64,000 nt of DNA from Leucobacter sp. OH1287. GTDB lineage: Bacteria > Actinomycetota > Actinomycetes > Actinomycetales > Microbacteriaceae. Each line of letters starts with the position of its first letter. The stretch's first letter is position 1. The stretch lies in assembly GCF_003859945.1 (NCBI RefSeq), contig NZ_RQYM01000004.1, forward strand, positions 82,155 to 146,154, written 5' to 3'. The position numbers and the translations under genes are program-made. Below, in pieces: positions 7,854-19,413 of the stretch. The notes under the pieces were generated by a model that saw nothing but the letters and a program-made list of their open reading frames with translations, had not been told where the DNA came from and searched no databases.

Positions 7854-10800
7854 CTAGCTCGCTGTCAGCGCGGTCAGCACCCGATCGAGGGCGTTCTCAA
7901 ACTGGCTTGCCTGCTCAATTGTTAGCACCATCGGCGGCTTAAACTTGAGGACGTTTTGCCGTTCACTGGTTGGCTGCACGATGAAGCCCTCGGCAAGCAG
8001 CGCCTCACAGACGGCTGCGGTGAGCGTGGTTGCCGGGGTTTTGCTGTCGCGGTCGGTCACCAGTTCGATGCCGAGGTAGAGTCCGCTGCCGTGAACGGCG
8101 CCGATCACCTCGTGTTTGTTTTGCAGCTCGGCCAGCAGCTCGCGGGTGTGATTGCCGACGGTGAGGGCGTTTGCCTGCAGCTGCCGTGACTCAATCTCGT
8201 CGAGCACTGCGGAGGCGGCAACCGCGCTTGCCGGTGCACCCGCCGCCGAGGAGAAGAACATGCCGACGCGCACAAGCGCCGCAACGGTCGCACTGCTCGC
8301 GATTACCGCGCCGACCGGGTATGCGTTACCGGCCGCCTTCGCGGTCGCGATAATATCCGGCGTGACACCGAGCAGCTCGCAACCCCAGAAGGTTTTACCG
8401 AGCCTGCCGTAACCGACCTGCACCTCGTCCGCGATCACCAGACCGCCCGCCTCACGAACCGCACGGTAGACGCGATCCAGGTAGCCCGCCGGCGGGATAA
8501 CACCCCCGGCGTTACCGAACACCGGCTCGCAGATAAACGCTGCCGGCGGGTTTCCGGCCGCAACCATCTCGGCGATCACTCGCTCAACCTCGGCCGCGTA
8601 CTGCTCTGCCGCGTCCTCGCCCTGGTGCTCGCCACGATAGCTGTTTGGTGCGCTCACCAGGTGCACCCAGTCGGGGCGGGAGGCGGTTGCGTGCGGGTTG
8701 TCGAACGCCGAGGTGCTGACGGCGTCGGACGCCATGGTCCACCCGTGGTAACCCTCGCGCGTCGCAATAATGTGACTGCGACCGGTTGCCACCTGGGCGA
8801 GGCGGATCGCGAGATCCACCGCCTCAGAGCCGCTGTTGACCGGGATTGCGCGGTTCAGGCGCGGATCCGGGCTGTGCGCGAGCAGCTTCTCGGTGAACTC
8901 GGCGTAGGCGTCATAGAGGAAGCGGTTGTTGGTGTTGAGCAGCTGCAGCTGCTCGGCAACGCGCTCCGCGAGCACCGGGTTGGAGTGGCCGATCGCGGTG
9001 ACGTTGTTCACCAGGTCGACGTAGGCGTTGCCGCAGTTGTCAACCAGCAGCGCCTCCCAACCGCGCTGGAACAGCGGCGGATCAGCGTAGTAGCGCTCCG
9101 CGGCCTCCCCCATTGCGCTATTGCGGCGGGTCTGTGCCTCACGCTTTTGCCGGTGTGGATCCGTCACCGCCGCCGCCCGGGCGGGTAGCCTCAGCACAAC
9201 GCTCGGGTCAGCGGCGCAGTTGCTCTCGTAGTCACCCGCCGCGTCCGTGAAACCGTATGTTCCACGTGAAACATTGTCTTTAATTGTGGCGATCAGGTCG
9301 GAAATCGTTGCCTCCGGGGAGACGATCTGCCGCGTCACAATCGCGCTGCCGAGCATCTCGTCCTCGCCGGAGCTGAGCAGTCCGATAACCTCGCCCGCAA
9401 CAACCCGCTTCACCGGGGTCGCGATCTCGCTGACACCTTCGCCGTTGCGCCCGGTTTCCGCCTCGCGTTCGTTCTCGTCCTCGACCTGGCCCTCACGCTC
9501 GCTCTCGTTCTCGGCAAGCGGCTCGGCCTCGCCAAGCGGCTCATCCTCACCACAAATGTCGGTGACGAAGTCCTGTGCGCTGTCGATTGGTTTCAGCACT
9601 TCGCTCGCGAAGGTAACAGCAACACCGCTTTCGCGATCGTAGAGGGTTATACAGCTGGAGTCGCCAGCGTCGTAACAGTAGACCTCACCGGCAAAGGGTG
9701 CGCGGATCCGCGATTCGGATGCCTGCCACAGCTGCACCCCGCGTGCCCGTGCCCGGCCCTGCTCGGTTGTGTCCTCGCTGACGCGGGTCATTCGCGCCTC
9801 GCCGAAGCGAGCAACGCACACCTCGCCGAACTGCACCAGGTCAGCTGCGAGCTCCGCCTCCTGCTCGGGTGCGGGCTTTGCCAACCAGCTGCCGCCGTTG
9901 AAAACCGGGGCGGTGATACCGAGATCCAGCACCTTAGCCTCGTCTATGCCAAGAATGGCATATGCGTAGTCTGCGCCGGTGTGGGGCAGACCAGCGGCGA
10001 GCAGCAGCTGCGCGGTCGCCCAGTCGTAGGGCAGCGCGAGCGAGCGCTCAAACACCTGCCACTCCTGTTCCATGCGAACAGCGGCATATTCGTTTTCGGG
10101 GTCTATGCGCAGCTGGGAATATCCGCTAACGGCGAGCACCGCGCCGCGCAGCACAATCAGCGGCAGAATAGCGCGCACCTCTTCTACGCTGAGCGGGTTT
10201 CCGGCGGCGGCAAGCTGTTTTGCGCAGCCAGCAACGCCGCGGAGAACCGTCATAAAGTCTCCTGTGTGGCCGAGCAGATCGGCGGCAAAAACAGCCAGCT
10301 CGTTTACTCGCCACGAGTGCATCAGGTCGCCCAGGTCAACAACCCAGAGGTTGCCCGAGTCGTCCTGCATAACATTGTCGGCGGTCAGATCGCCGTGAAT
10401 TATCTGTCGCGGCAGTTTCGCCGCGAGCTCACTAACCCGCTGCCAGGCGGCAATTGTCGCGTCACGGCAGAGCGGCTGTTTTTCGGCGGGGAGCTCCTCC
10501 AGGAGCTGCGCCACAACCTGATCCGCCCGACACAGATCCCACTGCAGTTCACGCCGGGCAGCCGGGTGGTCAAAGTCTTGCAGCGCCAGCAGCACACGAC
10601 CGAGCTGGGCGCCAAGCATCTCGGCGGTGACGCCGTCAAGCTCACCGCGCTCCAGCAGCGACCGGCCGGGAACAACCTCAAACCCAACCGCGGTTGCGGT
10701 GCTGTGGCCGGACCCAGCGCTACCACCGGTCGCGGCACTCTCGCCGGTCACGGTGCTGTCACCAGTCGCGGTGCTGTCACTGTCGGCGAGCGGCACCGTC

Positions 10801-11102
10801 AAAAGCCGCTCCCCCGTCAGGCTCGGCCGAGCAAGCGGGGTGCGAAGGCCGTGCTCGCGCAGCCGGTCCGCGGCGGTGATCTGCAGCTCGACGGTCTCGC
10901 GCGTCACAACAGGGTTGTAGATTTTCAGCAGCAGCGGATCCGCCCCGGCCGTGCCCTGCACAAGATAGTTGCGATCCTGCTGGCTGCCGAGCTCGCGGAC
11001 AACACCGCTGACATCGTAGTTGGTCATCGCGATCTCAAGGGCGGCCGCGGCGGTAACCCGGGGACGCTCAAGTAACCACTTGGCTGATGGTTTGTGCTGC
11101 AT
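7854..11102 (-). CDS. APH-type kinase fused to class III aminotransferase-fold phospho-lyase
   Basis: A 1082-residue fusion. The N-terminal 340 residues are an aminoglycoside-phosphotransferase-like kinase with the catalytic loop IIHGDLTADNVM and a VVDLGDL metal motif. A central segment contains a beta-rich region (APFAGEVYCYDAGDSSC) and a very acidic Glu-rich linker near residues 520-560. The C-terminal 440 residues are a class III PLP fold: NSGSEAVDLAIRLA, IADEVQVGYGR and the PLP lysine in ATAKAAGNAYPVG. Human hydroxylysine kinase and the phospho-lyases for phosphohydroxylysine and phosphoethanolamine belong to these two families, and bacterial fusions are known. A kinase plus ammonia-phospho-lyase for an amino alcohol is therefore likely; the substrate is unknown. 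A GAGGAGG ribosome site supports the start. Confidence 0.85.
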   Translation of the reverse strand: MQHKPSAKWLLERPRVTAAAALEIAMTNYDVSGVVRELGSQQDRNYLVQGTAGADPLLLKIYNPVVTRETVELQITAADRLREHGLRTPLARPSLTGERLLTVPLADSDSTATGDSTVTGESAATGGSAGSGHSTATAVGFEVVPGRSLLERGELDGVTAEMLGAQLGRVLLALQDFDHPAARRELQWDLCRADQVVAQLLEELPAEKQPLCRDATIAAWQRVSELAAKLPRQIIHGDLTADNVMQDDSGNLWVVDLGDLMHSWRVNELAVFAADLLGHTGDFMTVLRGVAGCAKQLAAAGNPLSVEEVRAILPLIVLRGAVLAVSGYSQLRIDPENEYAAVRMEQEWQVFERSLALPYDWATAQLLLAAGLPHTGADYAYAILGIDEAKVLDLGITAPVFNGGSWLAKPAPEQEAELAADLVQFGEVCVARFGEARMTRVSEDTTEQGRARARGVQLWQASESRIRAPFAGEVYCYDAGDSSCITLYDRESGVAVTFASEVLKPIDSAQDFVTDICGEDEPLGEAEPLAENESEREGQVEDENEREAETGRNGEGVSEIATPVKRVVAGEVIGLLSSGEDEMLGSAIVTRQIVSPEATISDLIATIKDNVSRGTYGFTDAAGDYESNCAADPSVVLRLPARAAAVTDPHRQKREAQTRRNSAMGEAAERYYADPPLFQRGWEALLVDNCGNAYVDLVNNVTAIGHSNPVLAERVAEQLQLLNTNNRFLYDAYAEFTEKLLAHSPDPRLNRAIPVNSGSEAVDLAIRLAQVATGRSHIIATREGYHGWTMASDAVSTSAFDNPHATASRPDWVHLVSAPNSYRGEHQGEDAAEQYAAEVERVIAEMVAAGNPPAAFICEPVFGNAGGVIPPAGYLDRVYRAVREAGGLVIADEVQVGYGRLGKTFWGCELLGVTPDIIATAKAAGNAYPVGAVIASSATVAALVRVGMFFSSAAGAPASAVAASAVLDEIESRQLQANALTVGNHTRELLAELQNKHEVIGAVHGSGLYLGIELVTDRDSKTPATTLTAAVCEALLAEGFIVQPTSERQNVLKFKPPMVLTIEQASQFENALDRVLTALTAS

Positions 11103-11165
11103 AATGCCTCCTCGTTAGCGATACTACCGGGCGTTCGGTACGCCACACAAAAAACTCGCTCGTAG

Positions 11166-11591
11166 CTATCTAGCGTTTGGCCGCCACACCACTATCTCGT
11201 TTGCGCGACGCACCCGGGTGCCGCGTCTGACGCTGACAACCTCACCGCCTGCCCCGGCAGCGAACACGCGCCGCTCCTGCTGCATAACCTGATCGGACAG
11301 GGCACGCTCAAGTGACGCAACCCTAACCCGCAGGCGCTGCACCTCGTTCTCCAGATCGAGCACGCGGCGGATCCCCTCCAGACTCAAACCCTCGTGTGAC
11401 AGCTGTGAAACCTGCCGCAGCTGGTCGATGTCGTGGAGGGAGTAACGCCTGGTGTTACCGCGTGTTCGCTGCGGTGACACCAGGCCAATCCGGTCGTACT
11501 GGCGCAGGGTTTGCGGGTGCATCTCCGCGAGCTCCGCCGCCTGGGCGATTGCGAAAATGGGCGAGTACCGGTCCATTTTTTCAGTGCTCAT
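11166..11591 (-). CDS. hspR: Heat-shock repressor HspR (MerR family)
   Basis: MerR-like winged-helix regulator of 141 residues. The helix-turn-helix region reads MHPQTLRQYDRIGLVSPQRT, followed by the wing GNTRRYSLHDIDQLRQ and a leucine-rich coiled-coil start. HspR binds HAIR inverted repeats and represses the dnaK operon, using DnaK as co-repressor. Two such boxes lie upstream of dnaK in this window. It is the last gene of the dnaK-grpE-dnaJ-hspR series, as in many actinobacteria, so it is probably autoregulated through the operon promoter. Confidence 0.92.
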   Translation of the reverse strand: MSTEKMDRYSPIFAIAQAAELAEMHPQTLRQYDRIGLVSPQRTRGNTRRYSLHDIDQLRQVSQLSHEGLSLEGIRRVLDLENEVQRLRVRVASLERALSDQVMQQERRVFAAGAGGEVVSVRRGTRVRRANEIVVWRPNAR

Positions 11592-11637
11592 ACTGTTTCA
11601 CCGCTCATTCACCTATCTAGCCATTTCACCGGGTTGG

Positions 11638-12633
11638 TTAAACCCTAGCGTACAGGTCGCCGCGCGGATTGTCAGTCTCCAGCTCCTGCAACTGTTCAAA
11701 CAGTTTGCGCTGTTTGTCGGTTAGGCGCTGCGGCACAACCACCTGCACCTCAACCAGCAGATCACCGGGGGTTCCGGATCCGTTCACGCCGCGACCCTTA
11801 ACCCGCAGCACACGGCCGCTCGGGGTGCCCGGCTGCACACGCAGTTTCACGCGCTCACCGGTGATTGTTGGCGCCTCAACGGTTGCGCCGAGGGTTGCCT
11901 CCAGGTAGGTGACAGGCAGTTTCACGCGCAGGTTCTTGCCGTCACGCTCAAACACCGGGTGCTTACGCACCAGCACGGTGAGGATTAAATCACCGTTCGG
12001 GCCGCCGTTCGGGCTCTCCTGCCCTTTGCCGCGCACGCGAATCTTCTTACCGTCGGTAACACCGGCGGGAATCTTCACCTTAATCGTTTTATCGCCCGGG
12101 ATCGCGAGCGTCACCGTGTCGCCGGTGATTGCCTGCCGCAGGTCAATTGTGTGGGTGGCACCGAGATCCGCACCCTTCTGTGGACCGCGTGGCCGCGACT
12201 GGAAACCGCCCATACCGCCGAAGATGTCTTCAAAGCCACTGCCGGTTTCGTAGCGCACATTGCGTCTTGCACCGCCGCCGCCGAACAGGCCGCCGAAGAT
12301 GTCCTCAAAACCGCTGAAGTCACCCTGTTGGTAGCCGCCAGCACCGCCGAAACCGCCGGGGCCGCCGAACATGCCGCCGAAGCCGCCAAACGCGGCCGGG
12401 CCGAGCTCGCGAATCTGGTCGTATTCAGCGCGCTGTTCCGGGTCGGAGAGCACCGAGTATGCCTCGCTGATCTCCTTAAAACGCGCCTCCGCCGCGGCAT
12501 CACCCTGGTTGGAGTCGGGGTGATACTTGTGCGCGAGCTTGTGGTACTTCTTGGTGAGCTCCTTCTCGGTGACCTGCTTGTCAACGCCGAGGATCTTGTA
12601 GAAGTCCTTCTCTAACCAGTCCTGACTAGCCAT
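11638..12633 (-). CDS. dnaJ: DnaJ-type co-chaperone without zinc finger
   Basis: A 331-residue Hsp40. The J domain (residues 1-75) has the HPD motif in KLAHKYHPDSNQGD. A Gly/Phe-rich region follows (about 85-150, many GGFGG units), then the two-lobed DnaJ C-terminal substrate-binding domains. The CxxCxGxG zinc-finger repeats of class I DnaJ are absent, making this a class II (CbpA-like) protein, as is usual for the copy next to hspR. Its ATG overlaps the end of grpE by 8 bp, indicating translational coupling. Confidence 0.93.
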   Translation of the reverse strand: MASQDWLEKDFYKILGVDKQVTEKELTKKYHKLAHKYHPDSNQGDAAAEARFKEISEAYSVLSDPEQRAEYDQIRELGPAAFGGFGGMFGGPGGFGGAGGYQQGDFSGFEDIFGGLFGGGGARRNVRYETGSGFEDIFGGMGGFQSRPRGPQKGADLGATHTIDLRQAITGDTVTLAIPGDKTIKVKIPAGVTDGKKIRVRGKGQESPNGGPNGDLILTVLVRKHPVFERDGKNLRVKLPVTYLEATLGATVEAPTITGERVKLRVQPGTPSGRVLRVKGRGVNGSGTPGDLLVEVQVVVPQRLTDKQRKLFEQLQELETDNPRGDLYARV

Positions 12634-13324
12634 CGGCCGCCACCGCCACCGCTACTTTTGCGGGACGCAGCTCAACCTCGCCGAGTTTGTATCCCCGCTC
12701 AACAACGTCCAACACGGTTGCCTGCTCGGTGCCCGGCACCGGCACCTGCGCAATCGCCTCGTGCAGCTGCGGATCAAACTCCTCACCGGCCTCCCCGTAG
12801 GCTTCCAGGCCGAGCTTCTCCAGTGAGCCACGCAGTTTCTGCGCGATCGCGGCAAACGCGGTGCCCTCAACCAGGTCACCGTGAGCTGCCGCGCGATCCA
12901 GGTCGTCAAGCACCGCAAGCAGCGGGGTAACAACCTTCGCAACCGCGCGCTGCCGCTCCAGCTCCGCGGTTTCGGCGGTGCGTTTGCGGTAGTTCGCGTA
13001 CTCGGCGGTGATCCGGCGCAGGTCCTCTAGATAGGGGTTTGCCGCATCCTGCAGCGGGTCTGGGTGGGCGGATCCACCCGGCGCAGCGCCGTCAGCAGCT
13101 TCGGCCTCTCCCTCCCCGGTGCCCGCGGTTGCGGATCCACCCGGCGCAGCATCGTCAGCGGCTGCGGTGTTTTCGGCCGCGGCCGCCTCCTCACTCTGCG
13201 CCGCGCTCAAAATATCTTCAACTGTGAGCGGTTCTGCAGCTGCGGCAGAGCCGGAGACGTTTGCCTCCGGCTCACCGCTGTGAGGAACCTGCTCGTTGTT
13301 AGCGTTCTGTTCCTCTTTAGTCAT
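12626..13324 (-). CDS. grpE: Nucleotide exchange factor GrpE
   Basis: Exchange factor for DnaK, 232 residues. The N-terminal 85 residues are an acidic, Ala/Gly-rich disordered segment with a repeated GAAPGGSA-like unit. The conserved part follows: a long helix (YLEDLRRITAEYANYRKRT), then PLLAVLDDLDRAA and the C-terminal beta domain (VVERGYKLGEVELRPAKVAV). It starts 3 bp after the dnaK stop and overlaps dnaJ, so it belongs to the HspR-controlled operon. Confidence 0.94.
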   Translation of the reverse strand: MTKEEQNANNEQVPHSGEPEANVSGSAAAAEPLTVEDILSAAQSEEAAAAENTAAADDAAPGGSATAGTGEGEAEAADGAAPGGSAHPDPLQDAANPYLEDLRRITAEYANYRKRTAETAELERQRAVAKVVTPLLAVLDDLDRAAAHGDLVEGTAFAAIAQKLRGSLEKLGLEAYGEAGEEFDPQLHEAIAQVPVPGTEQATVLDVVERGYKLGEVELRPAKVAVAVAADG

Positions 13325-13326
13325 TG

Positions 13327-15307
<1,981 letters not shown>

Positions 15308-15348
15308 TTTACAGATTTGCGTCCGGCGCGCAACTCCAAACCGTCAAA

Positions 15349-15369
15349 CTTGAGTCATTCCCACTCAAC
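15349..15369. promoter_or_regulatory. HAIR box 2 (HspR operator) upstream of dnaK
   Basis: CTTGAGT-N7-ACTCAAC matches the HAIR consensus with one mismatch in the right arm. Its centre is 62 bp (about six helical turns) from the first box, so two HspR dimers could sit on the same face of the DNA. Confidence 0.88.
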
Positions 15370-15463
15370 TTTCAGGTTATGGGATGGATCGCGTCAGTTA
15401 CTCCCCCGCCCAGCGGCTATTTTCCCGCCATTCAGGCCAGTGTCTCCCAGCCCCGCGCCCGGC

Positions 15464-16153
15464 TCAGCCCCGCGCCCGGGTGAGCACACCGTCAGACATC
15501 ACATACTCGGAGTCACACCAGTGCAGCTGCTCCCGGTCGTGAGTGACCACAACGGTTGCAAGGTTAAAGTCAACGGTCAGCTGCTTCAAAAGTGCCATAA
15601 CCGCCTCACTGCGGACACTGTCGAGCGCGCTTGTTGGCTCATCCACCAGCAACACCCGCGGCGAGTTCATCAGCGCCCTGGCAATGTTGACGCGCTGCCG
15701 TTGCCCGCCGGAGAGTTCACCGGGGCGTTTTTTAGCGTGATCCGCCATATCAACCGCCGACAACAGCTCGGCGACCCGCTTACTCACGGCATTGCGCTGA
15801 GCCCTGCCACGTGTTGTGCCGCGCAACTCAGAGGCAATCTCCAGCTGCTCTGCAACGGTCAGTGAGGGAATCAGGTTGGGGGCCTGAAAAATAATCCCCA
15901 GCTTATCCCGGCGCAGCTTCGCCAGCTCCGCGCCGTTCATGCCGGTTGTGTCGACGCCCGCGATCGTGACCCTTCCGCGATTTGGGCGCTGCAGCGTTGC
16001 CGCAACCGCGAGCAGGCTTGATTTACCGGATCCGCTCGCCCCCGTAATCGCGACCATCTCGCCCGCATTAACCCGGAGGCTAACCCGGCGAAGCGCAACC
16101 GTTTCACTGTCACCATCCGGGTAGATCAGTTCTACGTCTGTTATCTCTAACAC
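15464..16153 (-). CDS. ABC transporter ATPase, LolD/MacB type
   Basis: ATP-binding subunit of 229 residues. Walker A is GASGSGKSSLL, the signature is LSGGQRQRVNIARAL, and Walker B is VLLVDEPTSAL. It is close to the LolD/MacB/SalX class, which pairs with FtsX-type permeases. The adjacent upstream gene is such a permease, 36 bp away. Together they likely form an exporter or a mechanotransmission complex for a lipid, peptide or lipoprotein. The substrate cannot be told from sequence. A divergent two-component system sits beyond the permease and may regulate the pair. Confidence 0.9.
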   Translation of the reverse strand: MLEITDVELIYPDGDSETVALRRVSLRVNAGEMVAITGASGSGKSSLLAVAATLQRPNRGRVTIAGVDTTGMNGAELAKLRRDKLGIIFQAPNLIPSLTVAEQLEIASELRGTTRGRAQRNAVSKRVAELLSAVDMADHAKKRPGELSGGQRQRVNIARALMNSPRVLLVDEPTSALDSVRSEAVMALLKQLTVDFNLATVVVTHDREQLHWCDSEYVMSDGVLTRARG

Positions 16154-16189
16154 TTTTACTCCTTGTACTTCTTTTGCAATCGAGGGCTG

Positions 16190-17338
16190 CTAGGCGGCAG
16201 CTGCCTGCAGGGCGCTGTTTGGATCCGCTCGCACAACCTGTCTAAGCGATACCAGCGCACCGATGAGGCCAGCAACAACAATCATCACCGCCGGCAGCGC
16301 AACGGGAATCAAGCCTGAAACAAACGGCAGACTCAGGCTGACAGCTGAACCGAGCAAGAGGTTTGCGACCCCGCCAAGCAGCACACCGAGCACCAACACC
16401 AGCAGCGCCTGACCGAGACTGTCGCGCACAAGCCACGAGGTTTTTGCGCCAAGCGCCTTTAACACCGCGATATCTCGATACCGCTGCATCGACCACACCA
16501 GGAAGAAAACACCGATCACAAGTGTTGCAATAACAACCAGCATGCCAATCATCATGCCCAGCGAGCCGATCTCAGACTTGAACGACTCAAGCGCGAGCAG
16601 CGAGATCAAAAGCGGCTGCGCCTCTGTCTCGGTGAGCTGTGCGGTGTCGGCGATCAGGGTTTCTGTGTCAGCTTGTATGCCCGTGGCCGCCTGGGCTGAT
16701 CCCGCTTCCCCCGTCTCGCCAGCTGCCTGCGCGGATCCTGTCGCAGTCTGCTTTAACAGCAGCACCGAGGCGAATCCGGCATCCTGCATAGTGCGCTGCT
16801 GCAGCTGGTGGGCACTCTCCAGCGAAATCCACGCCACTTCGCGGTGCGAATAGAACTCATCGCCGGTGATTTCTGTGACTGTGAGCGGGCTACCCGCGAG
16901 GGTCACAGTGTCGCCAACTGTCACACCAAGCTCCGCTGCAGCGCCCTCACCAAGAATGACATCTGAGCCGCGAGTTACCGCCTCACCTTCCGGATCCACC
17001 CCGGCAAAAAACACCAGCGGTTGCTTGGCGCTGTCAGATACGACTGCGCCGTTAACAATGCTGAGCGGGGTCACCCTCACCCCCTCAACCTCCTCCCAGG
17101 TGGCAACCGCGTCTGCGGAGATCGCAGATTCTGAGTACGAGAGTTTCTTGTCTGCCGTCGGGGCGCTGAACACCACCTGGTCGGCGCCGGTGCGCAGCAG
17201 CGCGGAAATGTTTTGGCTGGCGAGCCCGCCCGTCAGACCGGTGAGGAAACCAACCAGCATCGTCATCAACGCAACGACTGTAACGATGAGGGAAAACCTT
17301 CCCTGGGCAAACCTTAATTCACGAATTGCTAAGAACAT
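16190..17338 (-). CDS. FtsX/MacB-type ABC permease
   Basis: Membrane subunit of about 382 residues. One N-terminal helix (FSLIVTVVALMTMLVGFLTG) is followed by a large extracytoplasmic domain and three C-terminal helices (MMIGMLVVIATLVIGVFFLV, LVLVLGVLLGGVANLLL, and VMIVVAGLIGALVSL). This is the four-helix FtsX topology. The ATG at 17338 (MFLAIRELRFAQGRF) is chosen because the longer frame would need a TTG start and adds non-family residues. An insertion rich in Gly/Ala/Thr/Glu lies near residue 210. It pairs with the ATPase downstream. Confidence 0.88.
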   Translation of the reverse strand: MFLAIRELRFAQGRFSLIVTVVALMTMLVGFLTGLTGGLASQNISALLRTGADQVVFSAPTADKKLSYSESAISADAVATWEEVEGVRVTPLSIVNGAVVSDSAKQPLVFFAGVDPEGEAVTRGSDVILGEGAAAELGVTVGDTVTLAGSPLTVTEITGDEFYSHREVAWISLESAHQLQQRTMQDAGFASVLLLKQTATGSAQAAGETGEAGSAQAATGIQADTETLIADTAQLTETEAQPLLISLLALESFKSEIGSLGMMIGMLVVIATLVIGVFFLVWSMQRYRDIAVLKALGAKTSWLVRDSLGQALLVLVLGVLLGGVANLLLGSAVSLSLPFVSGLIPVALPAVMIVVAGLIGALVSLRQVVRADPNSALQAAAA

Positions 17339-17486
17339 ACTTATCAGTCTGGTCGCTTGCCAACCGCCAGAGAACCGCAAAAAGGTCGGCTTTTTGTCAT
17401 CCTTTTGGATGATTTACAAGCGGCACCTACTGGTTTTGCTGAGCGTGCCATAGCGACACTACCCAAAACGCAGCTAGGCTGAAACT

Positions 17487-18764
17487 ATGACTGTTGCCCT
17501 CTCCCGCTCTGCCTCGCGACCGCTCGAGCTGTCGATCCTCGCGGGCGCGCTCGCACTGATGGCCCTGCCGAGCGCGCTGGCCTTTGCCGAGGCGGATCCT
17601 GGTCGCACCCGCATCCTAACCTTCTCCCTCCTCAGCGCGGCACAGTTGCTGATCGGTAGTTACTGGCTAAGCCGCAGCGGTGTTTCGCTGCTATCCCCCG
17701 CAACCCGAATCAACTGGCGAGTCGTTTTGCACCTGATTGTGTTCAGCTCCCTGTGGGCGGTGGTGATTGCCGACAGCCCCTATGCAAGCTATCTGCTGTT
17801 TGTGCTCGTCCTAAAAAGCTACTGGCTGCTACCACCCCTGCCCGGGTTCATCGCCGCCACGCTGCTCACCGCCGGCACAATCGGGGGTGAGCTAATGCAC
17901 CACAGCTGGTCACCGTTCACAGTGCTCGGACCGCTAATCGCCTTCGCGATTATTTCCGTGTTTTCGGCGCTGTTGCGTAGCCTGCTCGCCGCGAATAACG
18001 CCAAGTCGCGGGCACTCGCAGAGCTAACAGCCGCCCGTGAACAGCTCGCCGAAACGGAGCGCCGAGCCGGAGTTCTAGCGGAGCGCAGCCGCATCGCCGC
18101 CGAACTGCACGACACCGTCGCCCAGTCACTATCAAGCATCCAGCTGTTTCTACAAATGGCGGCTAACAAACCCGAGAGTTCTGCCAAGCACATTGAGCTT
18201 GCCCGCGCCGCTGCCGCGCACTCTCTCGCTGAAACTCGCAGCTTCATAACCGAGCTAAAGGCGCCCGCCGACCTGCGCGGCAACTCACTGCCTACCGCTC
18301 TCAGGCAGGTGGTGGATCGCGCAGCCCAGCACTCAATCGCCCGCGCCGCCGAATCCCCCGCCGCCGGCTCGCCAACTGCCAAACCGGTCACGACCGCGTT
18401 TTCGCTGCGGTGCGAGCTGGGCGGATCCACACTGCCTCTCGCACACGAGACAACGCTGCTGCGCATCTGTCAGGCGTCAATCGAGAATGTTGTGCAGCAC
18501 GCCGGCGCCGCGCACTGTGAAGTGCGGCTGAGTGCAAGCGACAACGAGGTGCGGCTGGAAATCGACGATGACGGCGTTGGTTTTGACTACGATCAACAGC
18601 TGGTTTCCGCTGTGCAGTCCGACAGTGGCTGGGGTCTAAAACTGCTTGCCGATCGGGTGCAAATCTTGGGCGGCAACCTCGCGGTTGTGACAGAACCGGG
18701 CGCCGGATGCTTAACCTCAGTGACGCTACCGCTGAAAAACAACCAAACCGGAGAAACCCCATGA
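17487..18764 (+). CDS. NarL-type sensor histidine kinase
   Basis: Membrane kinase of 425 residues. Five or so hydrophobic segments fill residues 15-165 and form the sensor. A HisKA_3 dimerisation region follows, with the phospho-acceptor in RIAAELHDTVAQSLSSI (His near residue 210). The C-terminal ATPase domain has N-box ASIENVVQHAGA, DDDGVGFD and GWGLKLLADRVQILGG. The stop overlaps the response-regulator start (ATGA), so the two are coupled. It is divergent from the LolD/FtsX pair across about 150 bp, and such neighbours are often regulator and target. Confidence 0.92.
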   Translation: MTVALSRSASRPLELSILAGALALMALPSALAFAEADPGRTRILTFSLLSAAQLLIGSYWLSRSGVSLLSPATRINWRVVLHLIVFSSLWAVVIADSPYASYLLFVLVLKSYWLLPPLPGFIAATLLTAGTIGGELMHHSWSPFTVLGPLIAFAIISVFSALLRSLLAANNAKSRALAELTAAREQLAETERRAGVLAERSRIAAELHDTVAQSLSSIQLFLQMAANKPESSAKHIELARAAAAHSLAETRSFITELKAPADLRGNSLPTALRQVVDRAAQHSIARAAESPAAGSPTAKPVTTAFSLRCELGGSTLPLAHETTLLRICQASIENVVQHAGAAHCEVRLSASDNEVRLEIDDDGVGFDYDQQLVSAVQSDSGWGLKLLADRVQILGGNLAVVTEPGAGCLTSVTLPLKNNQTGETP

Positions 18765-19381
18765 TTCGCATGGTGATAGTTGATGACCACCCGATTGTAC
18801 GCAGCGGGCTGCGGGCCGTGTTTGCTGACGATCCCGGCTTTCAGGTAGTCGGTGAGGCAGACCGTGCCGCTGCCTCGGTCGCGCTTGCAACCGAACTGCA
18901 ACCTGACCTGGTGACAATGGATCTGCGCTTCCCGGAGGGGATGAGCGGGGTGGAAGCGATTATTGAACTGCGCGCCCTACAACAGCCACCAGCGATTCTG
19001 GTACTCACCAATTACGCCGATGACAGCGATATTTCCCGCGCGATTGCGGCCGGTGCACAGGGCTACCTGTTGAAGGATGCGGCACCGGCAGAGCTTTTGC
19101 GTGCCGCCCGGGCTGCAGCGAACGGCAGCTCTGTTATTGCCCCGCTGGTCGCCGAGAAACTGGTGCAGCGGATGCGTGATCCACAGCCGGATCTAACGCA
19201 GCGGGAGCTCGATGTTTTGCGGGCGCTCGCGGGCGGAGCCAGCAATAAACAGATTAGCGAGCAGCTGTTTATTGGGGCAACCACTGTCAAAACCCACCTG
19301 GCGAGAATCTACGCAAAGCTCGGTGTCAGCAGTCGCACCGCGGCACTCGTGCGGGCACGCGAACTTGGCTTGGTTGACTGA
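18761..19381 (+). CDS. NarL/FixJ-family response regulator
   Basis: Response regulator of 206 residues. The receiver domain starts MIRMVIVDDHPIVRSG with the acidic pair DD, the phosphorylated Asp in LVTMDLRFPEG, and the conserved Lys in GYLLKDAAPAE. The C-terminal LuxR-type helix-turn-helix reads LTQRELDVLRALAGGASNKQ and ATTVKTHLARIYAKLGVSSR. The start at 18761 overlaps the kinase stop by 4 bp. It probably controls the divergent ABC exporter and other targets. Confidence 0.95.
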   Translation: MIRMVIVDDHPIVRSGLRAVFADDPGFQVVGEADRAAASVALATELQPDLVTMDLRFPEGMSGVEAIIELRALQQPPAILVLTNYADDSDISRAIAAGAQGYLLKDAAPAELLRAARAAANGSSVIAPLVAEKLVQRMRDPQPDLTQRELDVLRALAGGASNKQISEQLFIGATTVKTHLARIYAKLGVSSRTAALVRARELGLVD

Positions 19382-19413
19382 TATTTCAGCGCAGCGACAA
19401 AAGTCGATGAGTT

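Noticed and set aside
9981..11075. Open frame of over 360 codons opposite the kinase-phospholyase fusion
   Set aside because: It is a complementary-strand artefact of GC-rich codon bias. The minus-strand protein has clear catalytic motifs across the region.
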